DNA of 64,000 bases from Nocardia abscessus (GTDB taxonomy: Bacteria > Actinomycetota > Actinomycetes > Mycobacteriales > Mycobacteriaceae): NCBI RefSeq assembly GCF_015477775.1, contig NZ_JADLQO010000018.1:124001-188000 (forward strand). The letters are read 5' to 3'. Each line of letters opens with the position of its first letter. Position 1 is the first letter of the stretch. This document shows positions 42,058 to 49,948 of this stretch, in pieces. The notes beneath the pieces were generated by a model. It had not been told where the DNA came from. It ran no database searches and saw only the letters and a list, made by a program, of their open reading frames with translations. Made by a program: the position numbers and the translations under genes.

Positions 42058-43260
42058 TCATCGGGTCTCCACGGTGACGGGCAGGTGTGCGAAGCCACGC
42101 ACGTTGGACGAATGAACACGGGCGATCCCGGACTCGACGACGTCATAGGAACGCACTCGGGAAGCGAACTCCTGCAACGCGACCGTCGCTTCCAGCCGCG
42201 CCAGGTGCGCCCCAAGGCAGAAGTGCACCCCCGCACCGAAACTGGCCGACCCCGACTTGTCGGCGCGATCGATTCGGAAACTGTCGCCGTCCTCGAACAC
42301 CGCGGGATCACGATTGGCCGAGCCGATCAGCAACAACACCTTCGCCCCCGCCGGAATCACACCGCCGTGGTAATCGAGATCCTGTGTCGCAGTGCGTGCG
42401 ATCACCTGGCTGGAAGTGTCGTACCGCAATGTCTCCTCCACCCAGTCGGAGACCAGATCCGGGTCCGCGACGACTTTCGCGTACTCCCCCGGATTCCGCG
42501 CGGCCCAATACAAGGCGTTGCCCAGCAGTTTCGTGGTGGTCTCGTTACCGGCCACCACCATCAGGAACAAGAAGCCGATGATCTCCTCATCGGACAACCG
42601 GTCGCCCTCGATCTCGGCGTCCAGCAGCGCCGAGGTCAGATCGTCCTTCCGCGCGCGGCGGCGCTCGGCCACCATCTCGGTGTAATAACCCAGCAGCTTC
42701 ATCGACGCCTCCGCCGCGGCCATCGGGATGTCGAGTACACCGTCCTCCCGATGCACCACCAGATCCGCCAACCGGCGGATCTCCACCCGATCCGCGGCCG
42801 GGACCCCCATGAGTTCGGAGATGACGTCCATCGGCAGCTTGCCCGCGACCTCATCGATCCAATCGAAGGCCCCACCGGCCAGCGCGGGCTCCAGATACGA
42901 CAGCGTCAACTCCAGGATCCGGTCTTCCATCTCCGCGACCCGCTTCGGCGTGAACCCCTTGAACACCAATCGCCGCATCCGCACGTGTCGCGGATCGTCC
43001 ATCGCCAGAAACGACATCACCCGACGCGCATGCGGCCCCCACGCCGCCGGATCCAGCGACACCCCATTGGCACTCGACAACCGCACGCTGTCGCGGAAAC
43101 CCCCGATCACATCCGCATGCCGGGACAACGCCCAGAACCCCAGAGCCGGGTTGTGATACAGCGGCGCCTCCTCCCGCAGCCGGCGGTACGTCGGGTACGG
43201 ATCCTCATGGAACCCGTAGTCATACGGATCGAACACCAGCGGCTCCACCGCAGCCGTCAT
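42058..43260 (-). CDS. CYP123-like cytochrome P450
   Basis: 400 residues. LVFDPYDYGFHEDPYPTYRR opens the protein. The I-helix is FLFLMVVAGNETTTKLLGNA, ExxR is in EETLRYDTSSQVIART, and the heme loop is SASFGAGVHFCLGAHLARLE (Cys348). The end VHSSNVRGFAHLPVTVETR closely recalls mycobacterial CYP123, which lies in the cyp51 locus of Mycobacterium tuberculosis. Start at 43260 chosen for GGAG eight bases upstream; GTG at 43269 is possible. First gene of the seven-gene minus-strand operon, behind the strong 16-bp operator. Confidence 0.86.
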   Translation of the reverse strand: MTAAVEPLVFDPYDYGFHEDPYPTYRRLREEAPLYHNPALGFWALSRHADVIGGFRDSVRLSSANGVSLDPAAWGPHARRVMSFLAMDDPRHVRMRRLVFKGFTPKRVAEMEDRILELTLSYLEPALAGGAFDWIDEVAGKLPMDVISELMGVPAADRVEIRRLADLVVHREDGVLDIPMAAAEASMKLLGYYTEMVAERRRARKDDLTSALLDAEIEGDRLSDEEIIGFLFLMVVAGNETTTKLLGNALYWAARNPGEYAKVVADPDLVSDWVEETLRYDTSSQVIARTATQDLDYHGGVIPAGAKVLLLIGSANRDPAVFEDGDSFRIDRADKSGSASFGAGVHFCLGAHLARLEATVALQEFASRVRSYDVVESGIARVHSSNVRGFAHLPVTVETR

Positions 43261-43334
43261 CGCCCACACTCCGAATCCGAGAACAAGTTCTCCACGGGAA
43301 GCAGCCAGGCCCCACTGAGGAGAGACACATAGCT

Positions 43335-43350
43335 GGACATGTGTCTGGAC
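43335..43350. promoter_or_regulatory. 16-bp operator copy in front of the CYP123-led operon
   Basis: GGACATGTGTCTGGAC, the best copy of the shared motif. It lies 75 bases before the CYP123-like start and probably overlaps its promoter. Confidence 0.65.
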
Positions 43351-43496
43351 GGTACCACTGTCGCATTTTCAGGACAATCCCGAACGAGCGATCTCTTCGA
43401 AACCGGCATGGAGGGCCCGCGAACCGCCGGGCCGCCCTCCAAAACAAGAACGCGTTCTTGCCCGACTCGATCTGCCGGACTATATTCCGAACAGAT

Positions 43497-43506
43497 GTCC
43501 AGACAC
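43497..43506. promoter_or_regulatory. Half operator copy before the LLM gene
   Basis: GTCCAGACAC equals the left ten bases of the complemented motif; the other half is not conserved. It lies about 115 bases before the LLM oxidoreductase start. Confidence 0.3.
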
Positions 43507-43621
43507 TAAGTACGCAGCCCGCGCGCCCCGCACCGGCGGCGCACACCGGCAGCGCACCGAGGGGCGCCCGGCGGCGGTGGACCGATCGCCACATCGAACA
43601 ACCCGAGAAGGCAGGGATTCC

Positions 43622-44497
43622 ATGCGATTCGGCATCGTACTGTTCACCAGCGACCGGGGCATCACCCCGGCCGCGGCTGCCCGTGCGACGGAACAGGCGG
43701 GATTCGACGCCTTCTACGTCCCCGAGCACACCCACATCCCGGTCGCGCGCAACGCGGCGCATCCGCAGACCGGCGACGCTTCCCTCCCCGACGATCGGTA
43801 CCTGCGCACGCTGGATCCCTGGGTGGCGCTGTCCATGGCGGCCGCCGTCACCGAACACATCGAGCTGGCCACCGCCGTCGCGCTCCCCGCCGAGCACGAT
43901 CCGATCACCCTGGCCAAGACGATCGCCTCGCTCGACCATCTCAGCGGCGGCCGGGTGGTCCTCGGCGCCGGATTCGGGTGGAACACCGAGGAACTGGCCG
44001 ATCACGGCGTGCCCGCGAACAGACGGCGCGCCGTGCTGCGCGAGTACCTGACGGCGATGCGGGCGCTGTGGAGTCAGGACGAGGCAAGCCACGAGGGCGA
44101 GTACGTGCGCTTCGGCCCGAGCTGGGCGTGGCCGAAACCGGTGCGGCGCTCGGTACCGGTACTGATCGGCGCGGCGGGTACCGAACGCACCTTCCGATGG
44201 ATCACCGAGTCCGCCGACGGCTGGATCACCACACCGGGGGAGACGGACATCTCGGATCGGCTCGCACAGCTGCACGGGATCTGGCGGCAGGCAGGGCGAG
44301 CCGGACGTCCGCGCGTGGTGGCCCTCGACTACAAACCGGACGCCACACGCCTGGCCGAGTGGGACCACGCCGGCGTCACCGACGTCGTGTACGGCCTACC
44401 GGACAAGGACGAACCGGCGGTGCTGGACTACCTCGCGCGCCTGTCCGACAAGTTGGCGCGGATCGGCCGCCCACTCGGCGCGGTGGACCGACCATAG
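43622..44497 (+). CDS. LLM-class F420-dependent oxidoreductase
   Basis: 291 residues. MRFGIVLFTSDRGITPAAAA, FDAFYVPEHTHIPVARNAAH, LATAVALPAEHDPITLAKTI, GGRVVLGAGFGWNTEEL and VPVLIGAAGTERTFRWITES define the luciferase-like monooxygenase barrel of the F420 group. Such enzymes move hydride between F420 and a substrate carbonyl or double bond. AGGGATTCC precedes the ATG. Its location between the P450 operon and the TetR gene suggests the same pathway. Confidence 0.87.
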   Translation: MRFGIVLFTSDRGITPAAAARATEQAGFDAFYVPEHTHIPVARNAAHPQTGDASLPDDRYLRTLDPWVALSMAAAVTEHIELATAVALPAEHDPITLAKTIASLDHLSGGRVVLGAGFGWNTEELADHGVPANRRRAVLREYLTAMRALWSQDEASHEGEYVRFGPSWAWPKPVRRSVPVLIGAAGTERTFRWITESADGWITTPGETDISDRLAQLHGIWRQAGRAGRPRVVALDYKPDATRLAEWDHAGVTDVVYGLPDKDEPAVLDYLARLSDKLARIGRPLGAVDRP

Positions 44498-44516
44498 CTC
44501 CCAGCTCCCAGCTCCC
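44496..44516. repeat. Heptamer AGCTCCC in three tandem copies
   Basis: Three exact copies of AGCTCCC begin at the stop codon of the LLM gene. Too short for a clear role; it may reflect slippage. Confidence 0.6.
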
Positions 44517-44601
44517 ACCACCGCCCGGCAATTGCGCCGTGGCCGGAAACACAACGGTTCCAGCAGCGTGAATGTTGCTCGAACAAAATATCGACACTAC
44601 C

Positions 44602-44617
44602 ATCTAGACACATGTCC
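44602..44617. promoter_or_regulatory. Degenerate operator over the TetR start codon
   Basis: ATCTAGACACATGTCC matches 13 of 16 bases of GTCCAGACACGTGTCC; one of the mismatches falls at the variable Y position of the motif. The TetR ATG at 44612 lies inside it, which fits autoregulation. Confidence 0.5.
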
Positions 44618-45190
44618 GAAAACAATTCCAGAACTGTCGAGGCGACGCGGCGGCGCTTGTCCGGAAAGCAGGCCGACACCGTCGACAAGCTCACCCGGTC
44701 GGCGCTGGAAGTGCTTTCGCGGGAGGGTTTCGCGGGCATGACCATTCGCATGGTCGCCGCCAACGCCAAGGTCGGCACCGCGACCGCGTACACCTATTTC
44801 TCCTCCAAGGAACACCTGATCGCGGAAATCTTCTGGCGCAGACTGCGGGCGACGCCCTCGCCCGTGAGCGAAGATCCGGACGCCACCGTGCGCGTGATCG
44901 CCGAATTGCGCGGTATCGCACTGCTGGTCGCCGACGAACCGGAATTGTCCGGCGCGGTCACCAGCGCGCTGCTCGGCCGCGATCCCGACGTCGAACATTT
45001 GCGAGCGCGCATCGGACTGGAAATTCGGGCGCGTCTCGCGCGCGCCCTCGCCGGAAATGCCGACCCGGATATTCTGGAATCGCTCGAATTGCTCTACGCG
45101 GGCGCGCTGCTACACGCCGGGATGGGTTACGAATCGTATTCGGATATCGCGAACCGCATCGAACGGTGCGCATTGCTCATCCTGAAGTGA
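44612..45190 (+). CDS. TetR-family regulator of the P450 region
   Basis: 192 residues. TRSALEVLSREGFAGMTIRM, then VAANAKVGTATAYTYFSSKE form the helix-turn-helix. The remainder is a helical ligand domain with LADEPELSG-like helices and a C-terminal LLYAGALLHAGMGYESYSDI. A TetR gene occupies the same relative place in the mycobacterial cyp51/cyp123 locus. The operator copy across its own start, and similar copies before three other transcription units, make it the best candidate regulator. The inducer is probably a lipid or CoA ester. Confidence 0.86.
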   Translation: MSENNSRTVEATRRRLSGKQADTVDKLTRSALEVLSREGFAGMTIRMVAANAKVGTATAYTYFSSKEHLIAEIFWRRLRATPSPVSEDPDATVRVIAELRGIALLVADEPELSGAVTSALLGRDPDVEHLRARIGLEIRARLARALAGNADPDILESLELLYAGALLHAGMGYESYSDIANRIERCALLILK

Positions 45191-45207
45191 AGCTCATCCT
45201 GAAGTGA
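45175..45207 (+). repeat. Tandem duplication at the TetR stop codon
   Basis: GCTCATCCTGAAGTGA occurs at 45175-45190 and again at 45192-45207, a 17-base unit repeated once. The first copy contains the stop codon, so the protein is unaffected. Confidence 0.75.
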
Positions 45208-45223
45208 CACACCGCCTTTCGCG

Positions 45224-46090
45224 TCACTGACCGGCCAGGCCCAGTTTCAGCGACGCCCCGCCGTCGACGAACATCTGCAAGCCGGTCACGTACCGCGACT
45301 CGTCGGAGGCCAGGAACGTGACCGCATTCGAGATGTCCGAGGACTCGACGAACGGAATCGGCATGGCCTGCATGAAGGGGAAGGTGACCTCCGCGTCCTC
45401 GCGCGTCGGGTTCTGCACGTCGGGACGGAAGATCTGGTACATGCCCGGGTTGTGCAGCATGTCGGTGTCCACGTTGGTCGGGTGCACCGCGTTGATCCGA
45501 ATCGAGCTGGGGCCCAATGTCAGCGCCAAAGTCTGGGTGTAGGAACGGACCATCTTCTTCGACAGACCGTAGCCGTCGCCACCGGGGCCCTGCAGCGCCT
45601 GCTGGCCGTTGAAACCGGTTTGCGGCACCAGCCCCGCGACCGAACCGGTCACGATGATCGAGGCGCCCGCGCCCAGATGCGGCAGGGCGGCGTGCACCGT
45701 GTTCACCACGCCCACGAAGTTGACGTCGAAGACGTCGACGAATCCCTGCAGCGGCACATGATGGCCGAGCGGGCAGATTCCGGCGTTCGCGACGACCACG
45801 TCCAAACGCCCGAGTTCGGCGACGCCCGCCGCGATCTCCGCTTGCAGCGCGGGGCGATCACGCACGTCGACCTTCTTGGCCACGACCCGGCGACCCGTCT
45901 TCGCCACCAGCTCCTTGGTCTCGGCGAGGTCCGCCTCGGTCGCCAGCGCGTAGTCGTTGCTGCCGATGTCGGCGCAGATGTCGAAGGCGATGATGTCCGC
46001 GCCCTCCTCCGCCAGAGCGACCGCGTGACTGCGGCCCTGGCCCCGCGCCGCACCGGTCACCAGGACGACTTTGCCGCTGACCCGATCCAT
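45224..46090 (-). CDS. Mycofactocin-coupled short-chain dehydrogenase
   Basis: 288 residues. VVLVTGAARGQGRSHAVALA, then EEGADIIAFDICADI are the signature of mycofactocin-coupled SDRs: the GQGRSHA motif and a short insert after the second strand. VVANAGICPLG, the catalytic Ser in IIVTGSVAG and YGLSKKMV (Tyr-Gly-Leu-Ser-Lys) complete the active site. These enzymes keep NAD tightly bound and pass electrons to mycofactocin. They oxidise alcohols, probably a hydroxylated product of the P450s here. A strong operator copy lies 72 bases upstream. Confidence 0.87.
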   Translation of the reverse strand: MDRVSGKVVLVTGAARGQGRSHAVALAEEGADIIAFDICADIGSNDYALATEADLAETKELVAKTGRRVVAKKVDVRDRPALQAEIAAGVAELGRLDVVVANAGICPLGHHVPLQGFVDVFDVNFVGVVNTVHAALPHLGAGASIIVTGSVAGLVPQTGFNGQQALQGPGGDGYGLSKKMVRSYTQTLALTLGPSSIRINAVHPTNVDTDMLHNPGMYQIFRPDVQNPTREDAEVTFPFMQAMPIPFVESSDISNAVTFLASDESRYVTGLQMFVDGGASLKLGLAGQ

Positions 46091-46161
46091 GTTTCCTCCA
46101 CCGCGCTCGTCACCGGTTCCGCCGCCCGTGCACCGCCGGGCGCATCTATGGAATAGTTACC

Positions 46162-46177
46162 GGACATCTGTCTGGAC
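46162..46177. promoter_or_regulatory. 16-bp operator copy before the mycofactocin-coupled SDR
   Basis: GGACATCTGTCTGGAC differs by one base from the copy at 43335. It lies between the divergent SDR and Ddn-like genes and could control both. Confidence 0.6.
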
Positions 46178-46263
46178 GATACTACGGACAAAGGTATGGA
46201 TCAATCATTCGCTACGCCGCTCGACGTCACCCCGGCACCCCTGCTCCCCCGGGAGGCGCGCTG

Positions 46264-46749
46264 ATGCCGGACCGACCGCGCCATCTCGATTCCCCGCTCG
46301 TCACGACGCTCATCAAGTACATGTCCAAAGCGCAGGTCTGGGCCTTCCGCCGGACCCGGGGGCGCATCGGCGGGCAATGGCGCATCGGCGCGGGCTTCCG
46401 GAAGCCGGTACCGGTCTTGCTGCTCGAGCACCGGGGCCGGAAGTCGGGCAAGCTGTTCACCGTTCCGCTGCTGTATCTGGTCGACGGCACCGACCTGGTG
46501 ATCGTCGCCTCACAGGGCGGGTTGCCGAGCCATCCCCAGTGGTACTTCAACCTCCTGGCCCATCCGGCCACCCGGGTGCAGATCGGCGCCGAGCACCGCC
46601 GCGTCCACGCCCGCGTGGCCACGCGGGCGGAGAGAGACCGATTGTGGCCCTTGCTGGTAGCCCTCTACGCGGACTTCGACACCTACCGGTCCTGGACGGA
46701 GCGCGAGATTCCGGTGCTGCTGCTCCAGCCGGAGGACGGGTCGCACTGA
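46264..46749 (+). CDS. Ddn-like deazaflavin (F420)-dependent nitroreductase-family protein
   Basis: 161 residues. VPVLLLEHRGRKSGKLFTVP and LLYLVDGTDLVIVASQGGLP are the split-barrel F420-binding motifs of the Ddn family. WYFNLLAHPATRVQIGAEHR and the C-terminal RSWTEREIPVLLLQP follow. Family members reduce quinones or nitroimidazoles or bind lipophilic substrates with F420H2. Divergent from the SDR, with the shared operator between. Confidence 0.85.
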   Translation: MPDRPRHLDSPLVTTLIKYMSKAQVWAFRRTRGRIGGQWRIGAGFRKPVPVLLLEHRGRKSGKLFTVPLLYLVDGTDLVIVASQGGLPSHPQWYFNLLAHPATRVQIGAEHRRVHARVATRAERDRLWPLLVALYADFDTYRSWTEREIPVLLLQPEDGSH

Positions 46750-46886
46750 GCAGGCGCCCGGCGCGTCGAGCAGGGTCCGCGGCCCACGCTCCCCCATGAT
46801 GTTCAGCGTTCCCCGCGCGGTGGACGCCGCCCGCCGCCGGAGCGGTGCGACGCAATCGATCGACTCGACAGAGGATGGGAGAGCGT

Positions 46887-47285
46887 GTGGCGAAAATGGG
46901 TAGGCGGAAACGATCCAGGCTGATCACCAACGGGATGCTGCGGGAAAAACATCCGACGGAAGAGCCCGGCGCTCCTGCGCCGCTCGCCGAGCCCGGGCCC
47001 GAGCCCGAACTCGCGGAGGTGGCCGAGCCGGCTCCCGCGCTCGACCTCGACACGCTCGCCGCGCGCGTCCGTTCGCGGCGGCGTGAGATGAAGTGGACCC
47101 AGGCGGACGTGGCGGGCAACGGCGGCCCACCGGCCAAAGTGGTCAGCGAGATCGAGCGGTCTCGCAACCCGGAGCCCAGCGCCGAGGTGCTCGACCGGCT
47201 CGACGCGGGTCTCGACTGGCCACCCGGTACCAGCGCGTCGATCCTGCGGGCCGAGCCGGCAAGCGAACTCGCGGTGGCGCGCTGA
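46887..47285 (+). CDS. Helix-turn-helix domain protein
   Basis: 132 residues from GTG, chosen for GGGAG five bases upstream; ATG 46875 and 46896 are alternatives. A basic start (KMGRRKRSRLITNGMLREK) and an acidic Pro/Glu-rich linker lead to a Cro/C1-type helix-turn-helix: LAARVRSRRREMKWTQADVA, GGPPAKVVSEIERSRNPEPS and VLDRLDAGLDWPPGT. The final residues are Ala-rich. It probably binds DNA as a regulator; the ligand and targets are unknown. A hairpin follows the stop. Confidence 0.7.
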   Translation: MAKMGRRKRSRLITNGMLREKHPTEEPGAPAPLAEPGPEPELAEVAEPAPALDLDTLAARVRSRRREMKWTQADVAGNGGPPAKVVSEIERSRNPEPSAEVLDRLDAGLDWPPGTSASILRAEPASELAVAR

Positions 47286-47306
47286 GGCGACGGATTCGGA
47301 AAGCGG

Positions 47307-47352
47307 CCGGTCGGAGAAATTTCTGGACATCTTTCCGGACATCTCCGACCGG
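47307..47352 (+). terminator. Hairpin after the HTH gene
   Basis: CCGGTCGGAGA (47307-47317) pairs with TCTCCGACCGG (47342-47352). The 24-base loop contains GGACATCTTTCCGGAC (47325-47340), which resembles the 16-bp operator in 14 of 16 bases relative to the copy at 46162. Confidence 0.55.
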
Positions 47353-47493
47353 TCGAGCCGGAACGCTCATAGGTTGCTGCGGGCGCTGCTAGGCTGCTCA
47401 GCGACCTTGGACGACTGCTCTTGCGCCACCGGAGTGCGCGGGTCCGGCCGTGCTGGACGCAGCTGCGAAACCTGATGAAGGAATGGACGAATC

Positions 47494-48258
47494 ATGAGAC
47501 TCCGCGGCATCACTGCGGCAGCGATACTCGCCATCGGCTCGTTGACCATCGGCGCAGGCCTCGCTCACGCCGAACCCGCTCCCGACATCACCTACTCGGC
47601 CAGGCTCGTCGACCACATGGTCGTCGCCGCGCTGCGGGGCGGAACCTTCGAATTGTCCAAAGCGCTGCGGGACAAGCCCGCGGGTGACGAGAACGCCCGA
47701 CTAACCGAGCGGGACGGCGTGCTCGTCGACCGCACCGGCGCCCCCGCCGACGTCGCGCAGGTGATCGACGTGGTCGATGTCCGTGACCGCGACGGCCACG
47801 TCGCCATGACGCTGCCCCTCGACTTCCGGATCGCGGGCACCGGCATTCCGGTCCGTCCGGAGTTGAAGAAGGACAGCACGGTCCTCGAGCTGAAACCGAC
47901 CAGGCCGGAAGGCGTCGCGGTCAGCGAAACGCTCGTCGCGACACCGGTCGCGTCCATGACCGAAAACCAGCGCGCCCGTGACGAATTCGCCAGCCAGTTC
48001 GGACTCGCCACCGCCATCGGCGGTTTCGTCGGCACCGCTATCGGCGCCACGATCGGCTGTCTGGTCACCATCGCCGTCGGTTGCGTGGCCGGTCTGCTGA
48101 CCGGCGCGAGCCTCGGCGGCATCCTCGGCACCATCGCGGTCGGCGGGCCCACCCTCGTCGTGGCAGGTGTCGACCTGCTCACCACGCTGCAGGCAGCCGA
48201 GGGCACCACCCGCTTCGCGGACAAGCCCACGCAAATCGCACCGGCACAACCCAAGTGA
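47494..48258 (+). CDS. Secreted protein with glycine-zipper hydrophobic domain
   Basis: 254 residues. The signal peptide is GITAAAILAIGSLTIGAGLA ending near AHAEP. Residues 30-165 are a soluble domain with PLDFRIAGTGIPVRPELKKD. Residues 168-232 are a long Gly/Ala/Ile-rich stretch (LATAIGGFVGTAIGATIGCL, ASLGGILGTIAVGGPTLVVA) with GxxxG repeats. Similar secreted proteins are frequent in Nocardia-like genomes and are not functionally assigned. Two cysteines lie within the hydrophobic part. Membrane insertion or self-association is plausible. Ends just before a strong hairpin. Confidence 0.75.
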   Translation: MRLRGITAAAILAIGSLTIGAGLAHAEPAPDITYSARLVDHMVVAALRGGTFELSKALRDKPAGDENARLTERDGVLVDRTGAPADVAQVIDVVDVRDRDGHVAMTLPLDFRIAGTGIPVRPELKKDSTVLELKPTRPEGVAVSETLVATPVASMTENQRARDEFASQFGLATAIGGFVGTAIGATIGCLVTIAVGCVAGLLTGASLGGILGTIAVGGPTLVVAGVDLLTTLQAAEGTTRFADKPTQIAPAQPK

Positions 48259-48263
48259 CCTTC

Positions 48264-48289
48264 TCCCGGCGGCGCCGATGCCGCCGGGA
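48264..48289. terminator. Hairpin between convergent genes
   Basis: TCCCGGCGGC (48264-48273) and GCCGCCGGGA (48280-48289) form a perfect 10-bp stem with a six-base loop, five bases after the secreted-protein stop and before the stop of the convergent gene. Confidence 0.7.
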
Positions 48290-48312
48290 CGAAGCCGTGA
48301 ACGACCGCGTCG

Positions 48313-48825
48313 CTACAGCGGCGCGGTCGTCGTGTTCGAGCGACCCACGCGCTCGTCGTTGATCAGGTGATAGGCCCGCCCCAGGTCGTCGAGTGCCCGC
48401 TCCCATCTGGAGTCCGCGTCGTGGCCGCGGGGGTTGCGGCTGAGCAGCAGCAGCACTTCGGCCGCATCCGTCGACCGCGCGGCGGCGTCCAGCAGTACCG
48501 GCACCGGGTCCACGGTGGTGCCCGCGGCCAACGCGCCGATGCGATCGTGCAGCCAGTGCGCGTCGAAACGCACCTGCTCCGTGGGATTCTCACCGTTCAC
48601 CGGCAAGGTGCTCATCGCGGCGGCTCGGGCGGCCTCCGTGTCGTCCATCGTCGTGGTGACGACCTGGCGCAGCTCACTGCTCGCAATCCGATGTAGCAAA
48701 CCGACCAGTAGGACACGCTCGGCGTCCGGACCACGCAGACCCAGGTCACCCAGCCGTGCGCCGACCTCGTCCGGGTCGACACGCAGAATCGACAGAACCG
48801 CTCGCAACTGCGCGATCGTTACCAC
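48313..48825 (-). CDS. Conserved hypothetical helical protein
   Basis: 170 residues, soluble and mostly helical. MVTIAQLRAVLSILRVDPDE and LGLRGPDAERVLLVGLLHRI form the first half. RFDAHWLHDRIGALAAGTTV and VLLDAAARSTDAAEVLLLLS follow. No cysteine, signal peptide or metal motif. No family recognised. Codon use and the clean start support a gene. Expressed alone, facing the secreted protein gene. Confidence 0.6.
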   Translation of the reverse strand: MVTIAQLRAVLSILRVDPDEVGARLGDLGLRGPDAERVLLVGLLHRIASSELRQVVTTTMDDTEAARAAAMSTLPVNGENPTEQVRFDAHWLHDRIGALAAGTTVDPVPVLLDAAARSTDAAEVLLLLSRNPRGHDADSRWERALDDLGRAYHLINDERVGRSNTTTAPL

Positions 48826-49105
48826 TTCGTCCGCCCCTCCTCATCGTCGCGGCCCCACCATCACACTTCGGCGACAGCCTGCCAAACCCGAGGCAGGTTA
48901 ACCATCGGGTAGCCATTTTGCCGATCCGGCGTGTCTTCTTCGGACTCCGTATTCGGCGGGCAACCCGCCGCGCCCGACCATCGGGGGCACATCTTGATCC
49001 CTAGGCGCGGAAGATGTCGGGATTATCGGCCTAGGCCGGCGCTGCGGTCCAGGTCACCTCGAACGGCAGGATAAACCGAGCCGCAACTTGGGTACTCCAC
49101 ATGCT

Positions 49106-49756
49106 ATGAGAGCGATACCGGCGCGGGTCACTGGTGACACGACCACGTCCGCAGTGCGCGAGTCCGAACACGGCGGTGCGATCGCGAGCACGAAATGGCG
49201 ACGCATCAGAGAGGTGATCGCCACCCGCACCGTCGCCGACGCGATGCGGGAAGTGTCGATCGAGGTGGGAAAACCGCAGATGGCACCGGGTGACACCGGC
49301 GTGGTGTGCGGATTCCGCATCCAGGGCATCGGCGAGCGATGGGCACACGGCGCCGATTCCATCGCCGCGCTCTACCGCGCCTTCCAGGAGATCGCACTGG
49401 AGCTGCGACAGGCCAACAGCCACGGCGCGCACTTCGCCGTGACCGAACCGTCCGACCTCTGCTTCCCCGCCGCCCCCACCCGGCCTTCGCGCGCCGCCAC
49501 GACGGCCGAGCAGGAACCGCAGGCCCTCATCGCGGCCCGCACGCTGCGCGACGCCGACAGCTCGCTGTCGATCATCATCGGCAGGCCGTATCTGGCAGCC
49601 GACCGGCGCGCGCACCTGTGCCGGTTCCACATCAGTGAGCAGGGCGCGTCGGTGGCCAGCGGCGTCGACGAGATCCAAGCGCTGCACACCGCGATCCACA
49701 TGATCAGCGAACGCCTCGAGCTGCCGCACGATTGGCCGGTCAGCCGCCTCTCCTGA
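49106..49756 (+). CDS. Protein with two tandem copies of an unknown alpha/beta domain
   Basis: 216 residues. The two halves are homologous. IATRTVADAMREVSIEVGKP ... FRIQGIGERWAHGADSIAAL ... FQEIALELR corresponds to IAARTLRDADSSLSIIIGRP ... FHISEQGASVASGVDEIQAL ... MISERLELP. Each unit is about 75 residues with the order IAxRT, strand, CxF-x-I, D-x-I-x-AL helix, so it looks like a DUF6968-type domain. A loop rich in Ala/Thr joins them. Start at the ATG at 49106; an in-frame TTG at 49088 is less likely. Confidence 0.65.
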   Translation: MRAIPARVTGDTTTSAVRESEHGGAIASTKWRRIREVIATRTVADAMREVSIEVGKPQMAPGDTGVVCGFRIQGIGERWAHGADSIAALYRAFQEIALELRQANSHGAHFAVTEPSDLCFPAAPTRPSRAATTAEQEPQALIAARTLRDADSSLSIIIGRPYLAADRRAHLCRFHISEQGASVASGVDEIQALHTAIHMISERLELPHDWPVSRLS

Positions 49757-49948
49757 GCCGCGGACGCACATTCCGCGGCGATCCGCCCAGCCGGTCCGGA
49801 TTCGGCATCGAATCATCGGTTGGTGGATTGTCGTTCGACCGGCGCATCACCCCGCGCCATGAGCAGTCCGGCACGCCCGTCGCCGACCGTCCCCGTGTCC
49901 TGAACCAGACCGTGGCGCGGCCGCAGCGTCGCCAGGAGGGAACTGCCC

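Larger units (their letters stand above)
43261..43621. other. Divergent promoter region of the P450 operon and LLM gene
   Basis: 361 bases without a gene. It contains a strong operator at 43335-43350, a half copy at 43497-43506, and AT-richer stretches near 43440-43500 that may hold the promoters. Confidence 0.5.
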
